From Antedon mediterranea (lineage: Eukaryota; Echinodermata; Crinoidea; Comatulida; Antedonidae): a stretch of 64,000 bases of DNA. The DNA is taken from positions 26,080,412-26,144,411 of the forward strand of contig NC_092675.1 in the NCBI RefSeq assembly GCF_964355755.1. Reading direction: 5' to 3'. A program made the translations under genes and the position numbers. Positions 23,216 to 38,200 of the stretch are shown in pieces. Under the pieces are notes generated by a model. It did no database searches. It was not told the DNA's origin and saw nothing but the letters and a program-made list of their open reading frames with translations. Every line of letters starts with the position of its first letter. Position 1 is the stretch's first letter.

Positions 23216-26200
23216 GCAAGTTTTATAACTTTTTACAATTTAGTATGGAGAGCAAAATGACCAATTGTTCAAAATAAGATGTTTTATATTTGGTCTATCT
23301 TTCATCAATACATTAAACAACGAAATCTACACAATATGGGCTGTAATCAGAATTTAAAATCATCCAGGCATGATAAGAGTTAAACTTGTGTTTATTTTTT
23401 ACAGTTAATATGAAAGTTGATTAGGTCGATTTAGTTTTAATTATTTGTAATGATGTGTCTAATTGGAATTAGCTGATAACACGCAATGAAAATATATGTA
23501 TAATAGGCTATGTGATTAGAAGATTATAGGCTACTGTATGTGATTGAAAGATGATTATAGGCTATGTGTTTGGAAGATGATTATAGGCTATGTGATTGGA
23601 AGATGATTATATAGGCTATGTGATTGGAAGATGATTATAGGCAGGGAATAATTTCGCCAGTGTAGTATAGCAAAAAGCTATACAAAACAACCTTCTTGCT
23701 ACACATTTCTACAATTGTGTAGCAAAAAATACGATAGAAAACTATGATTCTCGACTAAAAATTCAGTTTGATTTGCAATATTGCTAAACAAAATTTTAAA
23801 ATGAAATTTTTCTCTGATAGGCTATGTGATTGGAAGATGATTATAGGCTATGTGATTGGAAGATGATTATATAGGCTATGTGATTGGAAGATGATTATAT
23901 AGGCTATGTGATTGGAAGATGATTATATAGGCTATGTGATTGGAAGATGATTATAGGCTATGTGTTTGGAAGATGATTATATAGGCTATGTGATTGGAAG
24001 ATGATTATAGGCTATGTGATTGGAAGATGATTATAGGCTATAATGATTGGAAGATGATTATAGGCTATGTGATTGGAAGATGATTATAGGCTATAATGAT
24101 TGGAAGATGATTATAGGCTATGTGATTGGAAGATGATTATATAGGCTATGTGATTGGAAGATGATTGTATAGGCTATGTGTTTGGAAGATGATTATAGGC
24201 TATGTGATTGGAAGATGATTATAGGCTATGTGATTGGAAGATGATTATAGGCTATGTGATTGGAAGACGATTATATAGGCTATGTGATTGGAAGATAATT
24301 GCTATGTGTTTGGAAGATGATTATAGGCTATGTGATTGGAAGATGATTATAAGCTATGTGATTGGAAGATGATTATATAGGCTATGTGATTGGAAGATGA
24401 TTATATAGGCTATGTGATTGGAAGATGATTATAGGCTATGTGATTGAAAGATGATTATATAGGCTATGTGATTGGAAGATGATTATATAGGCTATGTGTT
24501 TGGAAGATGATTATAGGCTATGTGATTGAAAGATGATTATAGGCTATGTGATTGAAAGATGATAATAGGCTATAATGATTGGAAGATGATTATAGGCTAT
24601 GTGATTGGAAGATGATTAGGCTATGTGATTGAAAGATGATTATAGGCTATGTGATTGGAAGATGATTATAGGCTATGTGATTGGAAGATGATTATAGGCT
24701 ATGTGATTGGAAGATGATTATAGGCTATTTGATTGAAAGATGATTATAGGCTATGTGATTGGAAGATGATTATAGGCTATGTGATTGGAAGATGATTATA
24801 GGTAGCTATGTGATTGGAAGATGATTATCAAAATCATCTTGCATATTAATTTGATTGTTTTCATGCATTTTTTTTTTTCAATTTATCTTCATTTACACAT
24901 GACTATATTCCCTTTTTTCATAATTTTCTTATGCTTTTTTTCTACTTATTCTCTATGCATGATTAACATGAATTCAATATAATGTTCAAAATTTACCATA
25001 GAATCACATATTTTATTACAGTAATGTTTACTGATTTTAAATAATAAAGAGGGTTATTTTAGCAAGAAAAATGATTGATGGGATCTTATAGACTGAATTA
25101 GACTGTAATTAATTATTACATATCATTTGGAATTAACCAAGTAATTTGTATCAAAACCTAGCTAATATTTATATTTCAGGGAACAATGGATATATTACAG
25201 TTTTGAATTTGATACCAAAAAGCGACTTTAACAGATATTACCAATGTTACACTCCTTCTTCATTCACTGACTATAGTCTGAGTTATGGTAGATCATTTGC
25301 AGTAGTAGATGGGGAAAGTATAACTGAAACACCGTGGATCGTGCCAGATTCAAGTCGAAGATACTTTGCAATACCTAGTGTTGGTATGGGAGTGTACTAT
25401 TGTAAATTAGTGAAAGATGATGGCACCACTACAACAATTGAGACTACTAAGATAAGAGATGATGGTAAGATGTTCTGGAACCATAAATATTTTACTTTGT
25501 TAATCATAATTTGAGTAGCTTTGCTGCTCTACTGTACTAAATAGAAAATTATTCTGTAATTATTTAATACTAGTTAATGTATGATTTTTGTGAAGTACCT
25601 TTAGGCACTTTAAAGAGAACAGAAGCATTAGAAAAGAGTTACCATGTGGAAGCTTACTATAGGCTGAAAAAAATTGGAATCTGTAAACGTCTGTCAAAAC
25701 ATGGAGTTACTCCATGGTCAAATAAAAAATAGGTGTTATCAAAATGCGTACAAAAGCAACGATGATTACACTCATCAGTTCAGTGGATTCTACAACTGAC
25801 ACTAAAACAAGATGTGTTTTAATATCCAAAAATATTCCAGAAAAGAATCTGAACAGTCTAAGTCAATAAAATCCACTCTCAAACATGCACCAAATAATCG
25901 TAAATGAACACACAAATTTAGTGTTAAATAGCTGCGAATAGATTAGAGAGACACGCCCGCTATTGTTTTTATTGGTAGGCGTAACGTATAGCCGCACCTA
26001 CCATTTCTAAGCAAAAGTCCTATTCTTTTCATTAGAAAACCAATGTGCATTGTGACAGCATCTAAAAAAGCGACCATACTTTTGTAATAAATAGTAAAAA
26101 ATAACATCAACCTCAAAGGTATTTGACCCTATTTAGCCAAAAAAAAAGATTATTGAGAGTCGGGAACAGGAAGGTTGGTGGCGGGAATCTGAGCCACTTT

Positions 26201-29200
26201 CAAAACAAAATAACAATAAAAAAGAACATTGCGTTTTATTTTACAAATATTTTATGAAATTAATACAGACTGGAAAAGAAAGAAGTTTCTTAAAAAATGG
26301 TAATAACTGTATATTTCTTTGAGTTTTTAAAGTGGTATTTTATTATTTTCTAAACAGCTTTAATAACACCAGTTAATTCTAAAACCACTGTAACAGTGAA
26401 TGTTTGTGATGATGTCACAATTAAATTTGACACCGATATAATTAGCGGTGATTTAATGTGGAGGAAGGATGGATCTACTCCATTTAAAAGTGGAACAGAA
26501 ACAAGCACGACCTTTAACCCGGTAGAGACTACTGATGCTGGGATGTATGAGCTTTATTTAAATGGTGCTCGTTCAGATCGTAGACACTCATTTATCAAGT
26601 TGATTGTACGAGGTAAAACTTTGTTATATTGTTTAAAAAATCAAATAATGTATTGGATTTCAACTTTGTTTTAATATTTTTATGCAATTGACACTTTACT
26701 TTATCCTTATTTTCTTTGTACACACTTTCCTCAAATAGGAACTGCACAATATTCAATTTTTAAAAATGTTTATAATAAAAAGCTATTAACTTCTCCGAGG
26801 GATATTTTAAACACTCCTCTCTTAAAATTAGTTGTTACAATTTAAGAAACTCTAAATTATTATTACTTCAATGCTACATTTTGGAAGCAACTCCCTAACA
26901 CTTTATTTGCAGTAGCTTCATTGAAGAAAAGTAAGGAAAACAAAATAAAAAAAGGTATCATCCTGAATGTTTGGGTGTTAATGAAGTATATTTGCAGAAC
27001 ATGCCTATTGATTTTTTATACTAACATGCCCTCTGCATCCTAGTACTGTAGTAGTAAGCCCTGAATATAGTTTTCTTTGATATATTTGCCAAGTAGGCTT
27101 ACTCACTTTCTGAATGCTTTCCCTTTAATTATTTGTTTACTTTTTATTTTCTTGTTTTACTTTATATTTAAATTAGTAAGTGAGACAAAGTTTCCTTCTA
27201 GTCGGGTCCTTTAATTTTGTATTCATCATAATTATATCATTAATTTAAATTCATAAATGTCAACTCAATTAGTCAATCATTTTCATACATAGCGTGTCCG
27301 TGTCACAAATGGGGTCCACCTAACTGCACTGGCGATTGTGATTACTGCTATAATGGAGGTGTATGTGATGACAAAACTGGATTTTGTATCTGTGCGCCTG
27401 GATTTAATGGATCCACATGTGAAATTGGTAAGAAAAACATGTGTTTTCATAAAAACTAGTAAATGTTTTAACATTAAATTTACCAATGATACATGACTCG
27501 AGCAGCCATTTAAAAAATTGTTGTACTGTCCCCCAGAAACAAAATTCTTAACCTTTTTGTTGTTGAATATGCCATTTTAATGTCACTTTATTTTCGTTCT
27601 TTGTAATCAACTTTATTAAAACATACAAAACAACCTATTCAAAATCGGATTTAATTAATCTTCATTTTTCATGTTTTAGGGGACAATACATCTTTAAAAT
27701 AGTGTAAATCTAAATAGGCTTATACTTCATAGAATCAAATGGGTTATTGTAGACTATCTTAGACTATCAATGATGTGGTAGAAATAGGAACCAAGCATTA
27801 GTACAGTACAACAAACTGTTGTTAATTTAAATGGATGTTTATCCTTTACTGGAGTTAGAGAGTCATATCATTCCCAATGAAAGTGTTTCTTCTGCTTTTA
27901 ACCCTCCTGCGCACTCTGCTTATTATTGTGTCCTTTTGCTTGTTTTATGTTTTTTGCTGAAAAAGAGGAATTAAGTAAGAAATAATGTATTTTAACCCAC
28001 ACCTCATGTATTTACAGTATGTTTTTTTTCTCATCAGTTATTCATTTTTTATTAAATTTTATTGCTTTATTAGTTAGTTTTCACATCTTGATAGACTAAT
28101 AATAATAATAATAATAATAATAGGATATTGAAAAGGGCCATGCCTCTGAAATAATTTGGATTTAATGTCTGCCATTATTTTTAGCATGTGGTGGCAATAG
28201 TCATGGTTGGAATTGTGAAAATTTTTGTTCCAGACGACCAGACCTTTCTTCGTGTAAAAACGTTCTGTTTTGTTTACCTGATCCATATGGATGTACCTGT
28301 GTTACCGGTTACAAAGGAATAAAATGTGACATAGGTAAATATATAATCATGGATTTATCCATAATTAAAAAAAATGTTCTGCTTTTCTTCCTTAATATAC
28401 ATTTTAGTTACAATCAAGTATAACAATCATGTATAACAGCCAGATAGGTATCTGTTAACAATATAATATATTCTAAGGAATTATTCATTTTATCACAAAC
28501 TTTGAAGATTTGTTTTTCCTCTGGAAAAAGAAAAATCTTTTGAAATGTTGCGTTAAATAGGCCAATGGTTAATTGTTTAATAACATAATATTTCAAATCA
28601 TCATCAAACAGAATGTTCACCTGGTACATTTGGAGCAGACTGTACTCAAACATGTCATTGTCAAGAAGGTGCATGTGATCGATATACAGGAATATGTACT
28701 GAATCGGCATGTGCGTTTCCGTGGACAGGATATAACTGCCAACGTAAGATAAGATAAGATAAGATAACTTTTATTGATCCTCAAAAAGGAAATTCATTGC
28801 TCGTCATAATAACAAGAAAACACAATAAAAACAAATACAGTATAGCATAAAACCATTCATATAAAAACATAAAAAAATACAAGATAAAATTATCTTCTTG
28901 ACTTCCTGAATTCATTATAGTATAAGAAAGGTTAAAGTTTGCCAATTATTAAAATCTAATCTTTTATATTACCATTATCTGATGATAATCTTCGAAAATT
29001 TGTAAAGTAAAATCATTTATACAATATATTTTAGGTTTTTCTTTTTTTAATTGATGAAATATCTTTGTGTTGGTAACAACATAAAATTAAATGAATATAA
29101 ACTAAATATCCTTAGAACAGCATATTTTAATATTTCGTTTAGAATGCCAAACTGGTGAAGTGTGTGAAGAAAATGAATGTAAGGAACCATGCGAATATTA

Positions 29201-32200
29201 CAGAGAAAATGGCATATGTAAAGAATATGTTAGTAAGTTCCCTGTTAGATTTTCATCAGTAGAATCCTTACAAACGATGATAGCGATGAAGTAGCTCTTT
29301 TAAACCCAACATGTTCAGTCTTGGTCACATTTTATACTAATTTGAATTTTTAGTGTCCTGTCAGATTGCGTGTGTCTGTTTGTTTGTTAGGATTACTCAA
29401 AAAGTTATTGCAAGATCTTTACCAAAATGAAAATTCAGATAGATATGTTGCCAGGTACCACTCCATTCAATTTTAGTAGGCAATCCGAACCAGGGTCATA
29501 ATTCAGGACCTTTTTTAGTATTATTTTCGGACCTGCTGAAACTGAAAATTATTTTCTTGAGAACTACTTGTCCAAAAAACTTCATTTTTGAACAAAAGGC
29601 AAGAGTTAAAATTTGTGATCTGTAATTTTAAAACATAATTTGATTTAATGTACAGATTTTGTTATACTAGTATGTCAAAAAGTATTTAAAAAAAAAAGGA
29701 ATCTGTATTTTTTGTGTTGCTGTTCTCTTGTTAGTCAACTGAAACCTATTGTTAGTTCAAAGGATGGTTACATAACCATTACACTAACTTGTTGAGTTGA
29801 GTGTTGCAGTGAAAAAAAAAAAAATTATCCAAACCCAAACCAAAAGTTAAATAGAACCAATAAAAATTAACTAATTAATTTTTTATATATTTATATTTTG
29901 AATTGTCAGGAATTATTAATGCCACATTTGTTCCAGCAAATAACAACCAGAACACAACTGCATCATGTTCAGTAAAACATTATGGTACAAAAAACATTAC
30001 AACAATGATTATGGTGACTAACAAACATTTCACTGAAAATATTACAAAAGTGGTAGAAATAGAACAAGATGGTGAGAATATAACAACATACACATTTTCG
30101 GTGACATCAAATGTTGATTCAACTTATGAATGTGTAATTGCATACCCATGTTTTTCGGCTCGGAGACAAATATTTGCTGATATTTTTCGTAAGTAATAAA
30201 AACTATAATCAAAATTTGCGTTACTTTTAAATCATTTCAACAATTCTATCTTACTAGGGAAATATTTTTATATTTACATCACACTTGAATGTTATATTTG
30301 TTTATTTGAAGAGAATCAGTTAAATGCGCCTATTGAACTTGGGTCTGCCTTGTTAGATTACACAGTTCCAATTCAACTCATGAAAATATTGCTCTCACAT
30401 TTCCATTTTTGAGCATTGACTGTATTTATTTCATATGAGCTAAACTAATTGACTATTATTTTTACATTTTATAAACAACTTATTAGGGTTGCCTGTCTAC
30501 AATGGAAGCTTGACAGTACTCAATATATCAGGATCCTTTATCACCATTGAATGGACGGCATGGGACAGCAATACTGATTATGGAAATGGTCCAGTTGTTG
30601 GATACTTTTTATACCACAAACTGAGCAATACCAATGATTGGATGAAGAGATTATATGAGAATTCTTTATCAGGCACTGTTAATGGGTTGTGTGATAAAGA
30701 ATACACTTTTAGTGTTTCTGCTGTGAGACCTGGTGAAGGAGGTGAAGGACCAATTGGAAAAGATGGAGTCACAGTAAAACCTCATTGTGAAAGTAAGTGA
30801 GCACTGTATGTCAACTAAAGAATCACAACTGGCAATGTGTAATGTGACACATTCACATTTCTAGGCTAAGTACCACTTTATTGGACATCTGTTGCCGTTG
30901 TTCAAGGAGGTTGCAAACTTTTTAACTTTACTTACCACTTAAAACACCAGATAACCTAAAGTTGAAAATGATACAGTAGTAATGGGATATTGTGACTTTC
31001 GCCCTTTTGCCGACAATGTGAAGTATTTTTCTTTTTATTTCTTGCCAGAAATTACCAATGCCACATTTGTTCCAGCAAATAACAACCAGAACACAACTGC
31101 ATCATGTTCAGTAAAACATTATGGTACAAAAAACATTACAACAATGATTATGGTGACCAACAAACATTTCACTGAAAATATTACAAAACTGGTAGAAATA
31201 GAACAAGATGGTGAGAATACAACAAAGTACACATTTTCTGTGACATCAAATGTTGATTCCACATACAAATGTGTAATAGTGCATGAAGGATTTTCTGTTC
31301 AACGTGAAATTTTACCTGAAGTGTTTCGTAAGTCAAACAAATTGTAATAATTAAAGATTGAAATATAAATCTGCATTACTTTTTTAATCTTTCCAGCTGT
31401 TATGTGTTATTAATGAAATATTTTATATTACAAAACCGAAGCATGTCATATATGGCGTAGTCTTTGACCTTCCAAGACAAACTGTAAGATTCGACAACTA
31501 GACCCTGTCTGGAATAAAACAGACAATCTTTCAACTCATGAAAATACTCTCCCCTTAACTATTTAAATTATTCTCTGCTCAACTATTAACTATTGTTGAT
31601 TATTGACATAAATACACAACATTTGTTATTAGGGTTACCAGTCTACGCTGGAAACTTGACGGTAGATATGAACACTTTTTGTTTTTATGGTGGCCATTTT
31701 GAAATCAAGATGGCCGCCATACCGGACGTTGGACACTTGGCACCCCCCGATATTTTGAATCTATATACATCAAAGAAACTTTGTGGAAAGTTTCATGCTT
31801 TGGTAATAAACTGCACAACTTGGCTATTTTTATGGCGTTAACTGCTCTACTAATGTGATTGGAAGATGATTATAGGCTATGTGATTGGAAGATGATTATA
31901 GGCTATGTGATTGGAAGATGATTATATAGGCTATGTGATTGAAAGATGATTATAGGCTATGTGATTGGAAGATGATTAGAGGCTATGTGATTGGAAGATG
32001 ATTATAGGCTATGTGATTGGAAGATGATTATATAGGCTATGTGATTGGAAGATGATTATATAGGCTATGTGATTGAAAGATGATTATATAGGCTATGTGA
32101 TTGGAAGATGATTATATAGGCTATGTGTTTGGAAGATGATTATAGGCTATGTGATTGAAAGATGATTATAGGCTATGTGATTGAAAGATGATTATAGGCT

Positions 32201-35200
32201 ATAATGATTGGAAGATGATTATAGGCTATGTGATTGGAAGATGATTAGGCTATGTGATTGAAAGATGATTATAGGCTATGTGATTGGAAGATGATTATAG
32301 GCTATGTGATTGGAAGATGATTATAGGCTATGTGATTGGAAGATGATTATAGGCTATTTGATTGAAAGATGGTTATAGGCTATGTGATTGGAAGATGATT
32401 ATAGGCTATGTGATTGGAAGATGATTATAGGTAGCTATGTGATTGGAAGATGATTATCAAAATCATCTTGCATATTAATTTGATTGTTTTCATGCATTTT
32501 TTTTTCAATTTATCTTCATTTACACATGACTATATTCCCTTTTTTCATTATTTTCTTATGCTTTTTTTCTACTTATTCTCTATGCATGATTAACATGAAT
32601 TCAATATAATGTTCAAAATTTACCATAGAATCACATATTTTATTACAGTAATGTTTACTGATTTTAAATAATAAAGAGGGTTATTTTAGCAAGAAAAATG
32701 ATTGATGGGATCTTATAGACTGAATTAGACTGTAATTAATTATTACATATCATTTGGAATTAACCAAGTAATTTGTATCAAAACCTAGCTAATATTTATA
32801 TTTCAGGGAACAATGGATATATTACAGTTTTGAATTTGATACCAAAAAGCGACTTTAACAGATATTACCAATGTTACACTCCTTCTTCATTCACTGACTA
32901 TAGTCTGAGTTATGGTAGATCATTTGCAGTAGTAGATGGGGAAAGTATAACTGAAACACCGTGGATCGTGCCAGATTCAAGTCGAAGATACTTTGCAATA
33001 CCTAGTGTTGGCATGGGAGTGTACTATTGTAAATTAGTGAAAGATGATGGCACCACTACAACAATTGTTGAGACTACTAAGATAAGAGATGATGGTAAGA
33101 TGTTCTGGAACCATAAATATTTTACTTTGTTAATCATAATTTGAGTAGCTTTGCTGCTCTACTGTACTAAATAGAAAATTATTCTGTAATTATTTAATAC
33201 TAGTTAATGTATGATTTTTGTGAAGTACCTTTAGGCACTTTAAAGAGAACAGAAGCATTAGAAAAGAGTTACCATGTGGAAGCTTACTATAGGCTGAAAA
33301 AAATTGGAATCTGTAAACGTCTGTCAAATCATGGAGTTACTCCATGGTCAAATAAAAAATAGGTGTTATCAAAATGCGTACAAAAGCAACGATGATTACA
33401 CTCATCAGTTCAGTGGATTCTACAACTGACACTAAAACAAGATGTGTTTTAATATCCAAAAATATTCCAGAAAAGAATCTGAACAGTCTAAGTCAATAAA
33501 ATCCACTCTCAAACATGCACCAAATAATCGTAAATGAACACACAAATTTAGTGTTAAATAGCTGCGAATAGATTAGAGAGACACGCCCGCTATTGTTTTT
33601 ATTGGTAGGCGTAACGTATAGCCGCACCTACCATTTCTAAGCAAAAGTCCTATTCTTTTCATTAGAAAACCAATGGGCATTGTGACAGCATCTAAAAAAG
33701 CGACCATACTTTTGTAATAAATAGTAAAAAATAACATCAACCTCAAAGGTATTTGACCCTATTTAGCCAAAAAAAAAGATTATTGAGAGTTGGGAACAGG
33801 AAGGTTGGTGGCGGGAATCTGAGCCACTTTCAAAACAAAATAACAATAAAAAAGAACATTGCGTTTTAATTTTACAAATATTTTATGAAATTAATACAGA
33901 CTGGAAAAGAAAGAAGTTTCTTAAAAAAATGGTAATAACTGTATATTTCTTTGAGTTTTTAAAGTGGTATTTTATTATTTTCTAAACAGCTTTAATAACA
34001 CCAGTTAATTCTAAAACCACTGTAACAGTGAATGTTTGTGATGATGTCACAATTAAATTTGACACCGATATAATTAGCGGTGATTTAATGTGGAGGAAGG
34101 ATGGATCTACTCCATTTAAAAGTGGAACAGAAACAAGCACGACCTTTAACCCGGTAGAGACTACTGATGCTGGGATGTATGAGCTTTATTTAAATGGTGC
34201 TCGTTCAGATCGTAGACACTCATTTATCAAGTTGATTGTACGAGGTAAAACTTTGTTATATTGTTTAAAAAATCAAATAATGTATTGGATTTCAACTTTG
34301 TTTTAATATTTTTATGCAATTGACACTTTACTTCATCCTTATTTTCTGCAATACTATTCTGGGCTTCTGTTATTGTTCAAAGGTCAATAAAATAATTAAT
34401 TGTAGAAATATAATTTTATTGTAGACACTTTGTACACACTTTCCTCAAATAGGAACTGCACAATATTCAATTTTTAAAAATGTTTATAATAAAAAGCTAT
34501 TAACTTCTCCGAGGGATATTTTAAACACTCCTCCCTTAAAATTAGTTGTTACAATTTAAGAAACTCTAAATTATTATTACTTCAATGCTACATTTTGGAA
34601 GCAACTTCCTTACACTTTATTTGCATTAGCTTCCGAATTGAAGAAAAGTAAGGAAAACAAAATAAAAAAAGGTATCATCCTGAATGTTTGGGTGTTAATG
34701 AAGTATATTTGCAGAACATGCCTATTGATTTTTTATACTAACATGCCCTCTGCATCCTAGTACTGTAGTAGTAAGCCCTGAATATAGTTTTCTTTGATAT
34801 ATTTGCCAAGTAGGCTTACTCACTTTCTGAATGCTTTCCCTTTAATTATTTGTTTACTTTTTATTTTCTTGTTTTACTTTATATTTAAATTAGTAAGTGA
34901 GACAAAGTTTCCTTCTAGTCGGGTCCTTTAATTTTGTATTCATCATAATTATATCATTAATTTAAATTCATAAATGTCAACTCAATTAGTCAATCATTTT
35001 CATACATAGCGTGTCCGTGTCACAAATGGGGTCCACCTAACTGCACTGGCGATTGTGATTACTGCTATAATGGAGGTGTATGTGATGACAAAACTGGATT
35101 TTGTATCTGTGCGCCTGGATTTAATGGATCCACATGTGAAATTGGTAAGAAAAACATGTGTTTTCATAAAAACTAGTAAATGTTTTAACATTAAATTTAC

Positions 35201-38200
35201 CAATGATACATGACTCGAGCAGCCATTTAAAAAATTGTTGTATTGTCCCCCAGAAACAAAATTCTTAACCTTTTTGTTGTTGAATATGCCATTTTAATGT
35301 CACTTTATTTTCGTTCTTTGTAATCAACTTTATTAAAACATACAAAACAACCTATTCAAAATCGGATTTAATTAATCTTCATTTTTCATGTTTTAGGGGA
35401 CAATACATCTTTAAAATAGTGTAAATCTAAATAGGCTTATACTTCATAGAATCAAATGGGTTATTGTAGACTATCTTAGACTATCAATGATGTGGTAGAA
35501 ATAGGAACCAAGCATTAGTACAGTACAACAAACTGTTATTCATTAATGAATGGATGTTTATCCTTTACTGGAGTTAGAGAGTCATATCATTCCCAATGAA
35601 AGTGTTTCTTCTGCTTTTAACCCTCCTGCGCACTCTGCTTATTATTGTGTCCTTTTGCTTGTTTTATGTTTTTTGCTGAAAAAGAGGAATTAAGTAAGAA
35701 ATAATGTATTTTAACCCACACCTCATGTATTTACAGTATGTTTTTTTTCTCATCAGTTATTCATTTTTTATTAAATTTTATTGCTTTATTATTTAGTTTT
35801 CACATCTTGATAGACTAATAATAATAATAATAATAATAGGATATTTAAAAGGGCCATGCCTCTGAAATAATTTGGATTTAATGTCTGCCATTATTTTTAG
35901 CATGTGGTGGCAATAGTCATGGTTGGAATTGTGAAAATTTTTGTTCCAGACGACCAGACCTTTCTTCGTGTAAAAACGTTCTGTTTTGTTTACCTGATCC
36001 ATATGGATGTACCTGTGTTACCGGTTACAAAGGAATAAAATGTGACATAGGTAAATATATAATCATGGATTTATCCATAATTAAAAAAAATGTTCTGCTT
36101 TTCTTCCTTAATATACATTTTAGTTACAATCAAGTATAACAATCATGTATAACAGCCAGATAGGTATCTGTTAACAATATAATATATTCTAAGGAATTAT
36201 TCATTTTATCACAAACTTTGAAGATTTGTTTTTCCTCTGGAAAAAGAAAAATCTTTTGAAATGTTGCGTTAAATAGGCCAATGGTTAATTGTTTAATAAC
36301 ATAATATTTCAAATCATCATCAAACAGAATGTTCACCTGGTACATTTGGAGCAGACTGTACTCAAACATGTCATTGTCAAGAAGGTGCATGTGATCGATA
36401 TACAGGAATATGCACTGAATCGGCATGTGCGTTTCCGTGGACAGGATATAACTGCCAACGTAAGATAAGATAAGATAAGATAAGATAACTTTTATTGATC
36501 CTCAAAAAGGAAATTCATTGCTCGTCATAATAACAAGAAAACACAATAAAAACAAATACAGTATAGCATAAAACCATTCATATAAAAACATAAAAAAATG
36601 CAAGATAAAATTATCTTCTTGACTTCCTGAATTCATTATAGTATAAGAAAGGTTAAAGTTTGCCAATTATTAAAATCTAATCTTTTATATTACCATTATC
36701 TGATGATAATCTTCGAAAATTTGTAAAGTAAAATCATTTTTCTTTTTTTAATTGATGAAATATCTTTGTGTTGGTAACAACATAAAATTAAATGAATATA
36801 AACTAAATATCCTTAGAACAGCATATTTTAATATTTCGTTTAGAATGCCAAACTGGTGAAGTGTGTGAAGAAAATGAATGTAAGGAACCATGCGAATATT
36901 ACAGAGAAAATGGCATATGTAAAGAATATGTTAGTAAGTTCCCTGTTAGATTTTCATCAGTAGAATCCTTACAAACGATGATAGCGATGAAGTAGCTCTT
37001 TTAAACCCAACATGTTCAGTCTTGGTCACATTTTATACTAATTTGAATTTTTAGTGTCCTGTCAGATTGCGTGTGTCTGTTTGTTTGTTAGGATTACTCA
37101 AAAAGTTATTGCAAGATCTTTACCAAAATGAAAATTCAGATAGATGTGTTGTCAGGTACCACTCCATTCAATTTTAGTAGGCAATCCGAACCAGGGTCAT
37201 AATTCAGGACCTTTTTTAGTATTATTTTCGGACCTGCTGAAACTGAAAATTATTTTCTTGAGAACTACTTGTCCAAAAAACTTCATTTTTGAACAAAAGG
37301 CAGAGTTAAAATTTGTGATCTGTAATTTTAAAACATAATTTGATTTAATGTACAGATTTTGTTATACTAGTATGTCAAAAAGTCTTTAAAAAAAAAAATT
37401 AATCTGTATTTTTTGTGTTGCTGTTCTCTTGTTAGTCAACTGAAACCTATTGTTAGTTCAAAGGATGGTTACATAACCATTACACTAACTTGTTGAGTTG
37501 AGTGTTGCAGTGAAAAAAAAAAAAAAATTATCCAAACCCAAACCAAAAGTTAAATAGAGCCAATAAAAATTAACTAATTAATTTTTTATATATTTATATT
37601 TTGAATTGTCAGGAATTATTAATGCCACATTTGTACCAGCAAATAACAACCAGAACACAACTGCATCATGTTCAGTAAAACATTATGGTACAAAAAACAT
37701 TACAACAATGATTATGGTGACTAACAAACATTTCACTGAAAATATTACAAAAGTGGTAGAAATAGAACAAGATGGTGAGAATATAACAACATACACATTT
37801 TCGGTGACATCAAATGTTGATTCAACTTATGAATGTGTAATTGCATACCCATGTTTTTCGGCTCGGAGACAAATATTTGCTGATATTTTTCGTAAGTAAT
37901 AAAAACTATAATCAAAATTTGCGTTACTTTTAAATCATTTCAACAATTCTATCTTACTAGGGAAATATTTTTATATTTACATCACACTTGAATGTTATAT
38001 TTGTTTATTTGAAGAGAATCAGTTAAATGCGCCTATTGAACTTGGGTCTGCCTTGTTGGATTACACAGTTCCAATTCAACTAATGAAAATATTGCTCTCA
38101 CATTTCCATTTTTGAGCATTGACTGTATTTATTTCATATGAGCTAAACTAATTGACTATTATTTTTACATTTTATAAACAACTTATTAGGGTTGCCTGTC

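Noticed and set aside
23506-24829. Regular repeat array considered as CRISPR
   Set aside because: Units are contiguous 26-28 bp repeats without unique spacers, in a eukaryotic intron; it is a minisatellite.
28414-28710. Minus-strand frame of 98 residues repeated in the three blocks
   Set aside because: It overlaps the EGF3 exon antisense and intron; the repetition is due to the block duplication.
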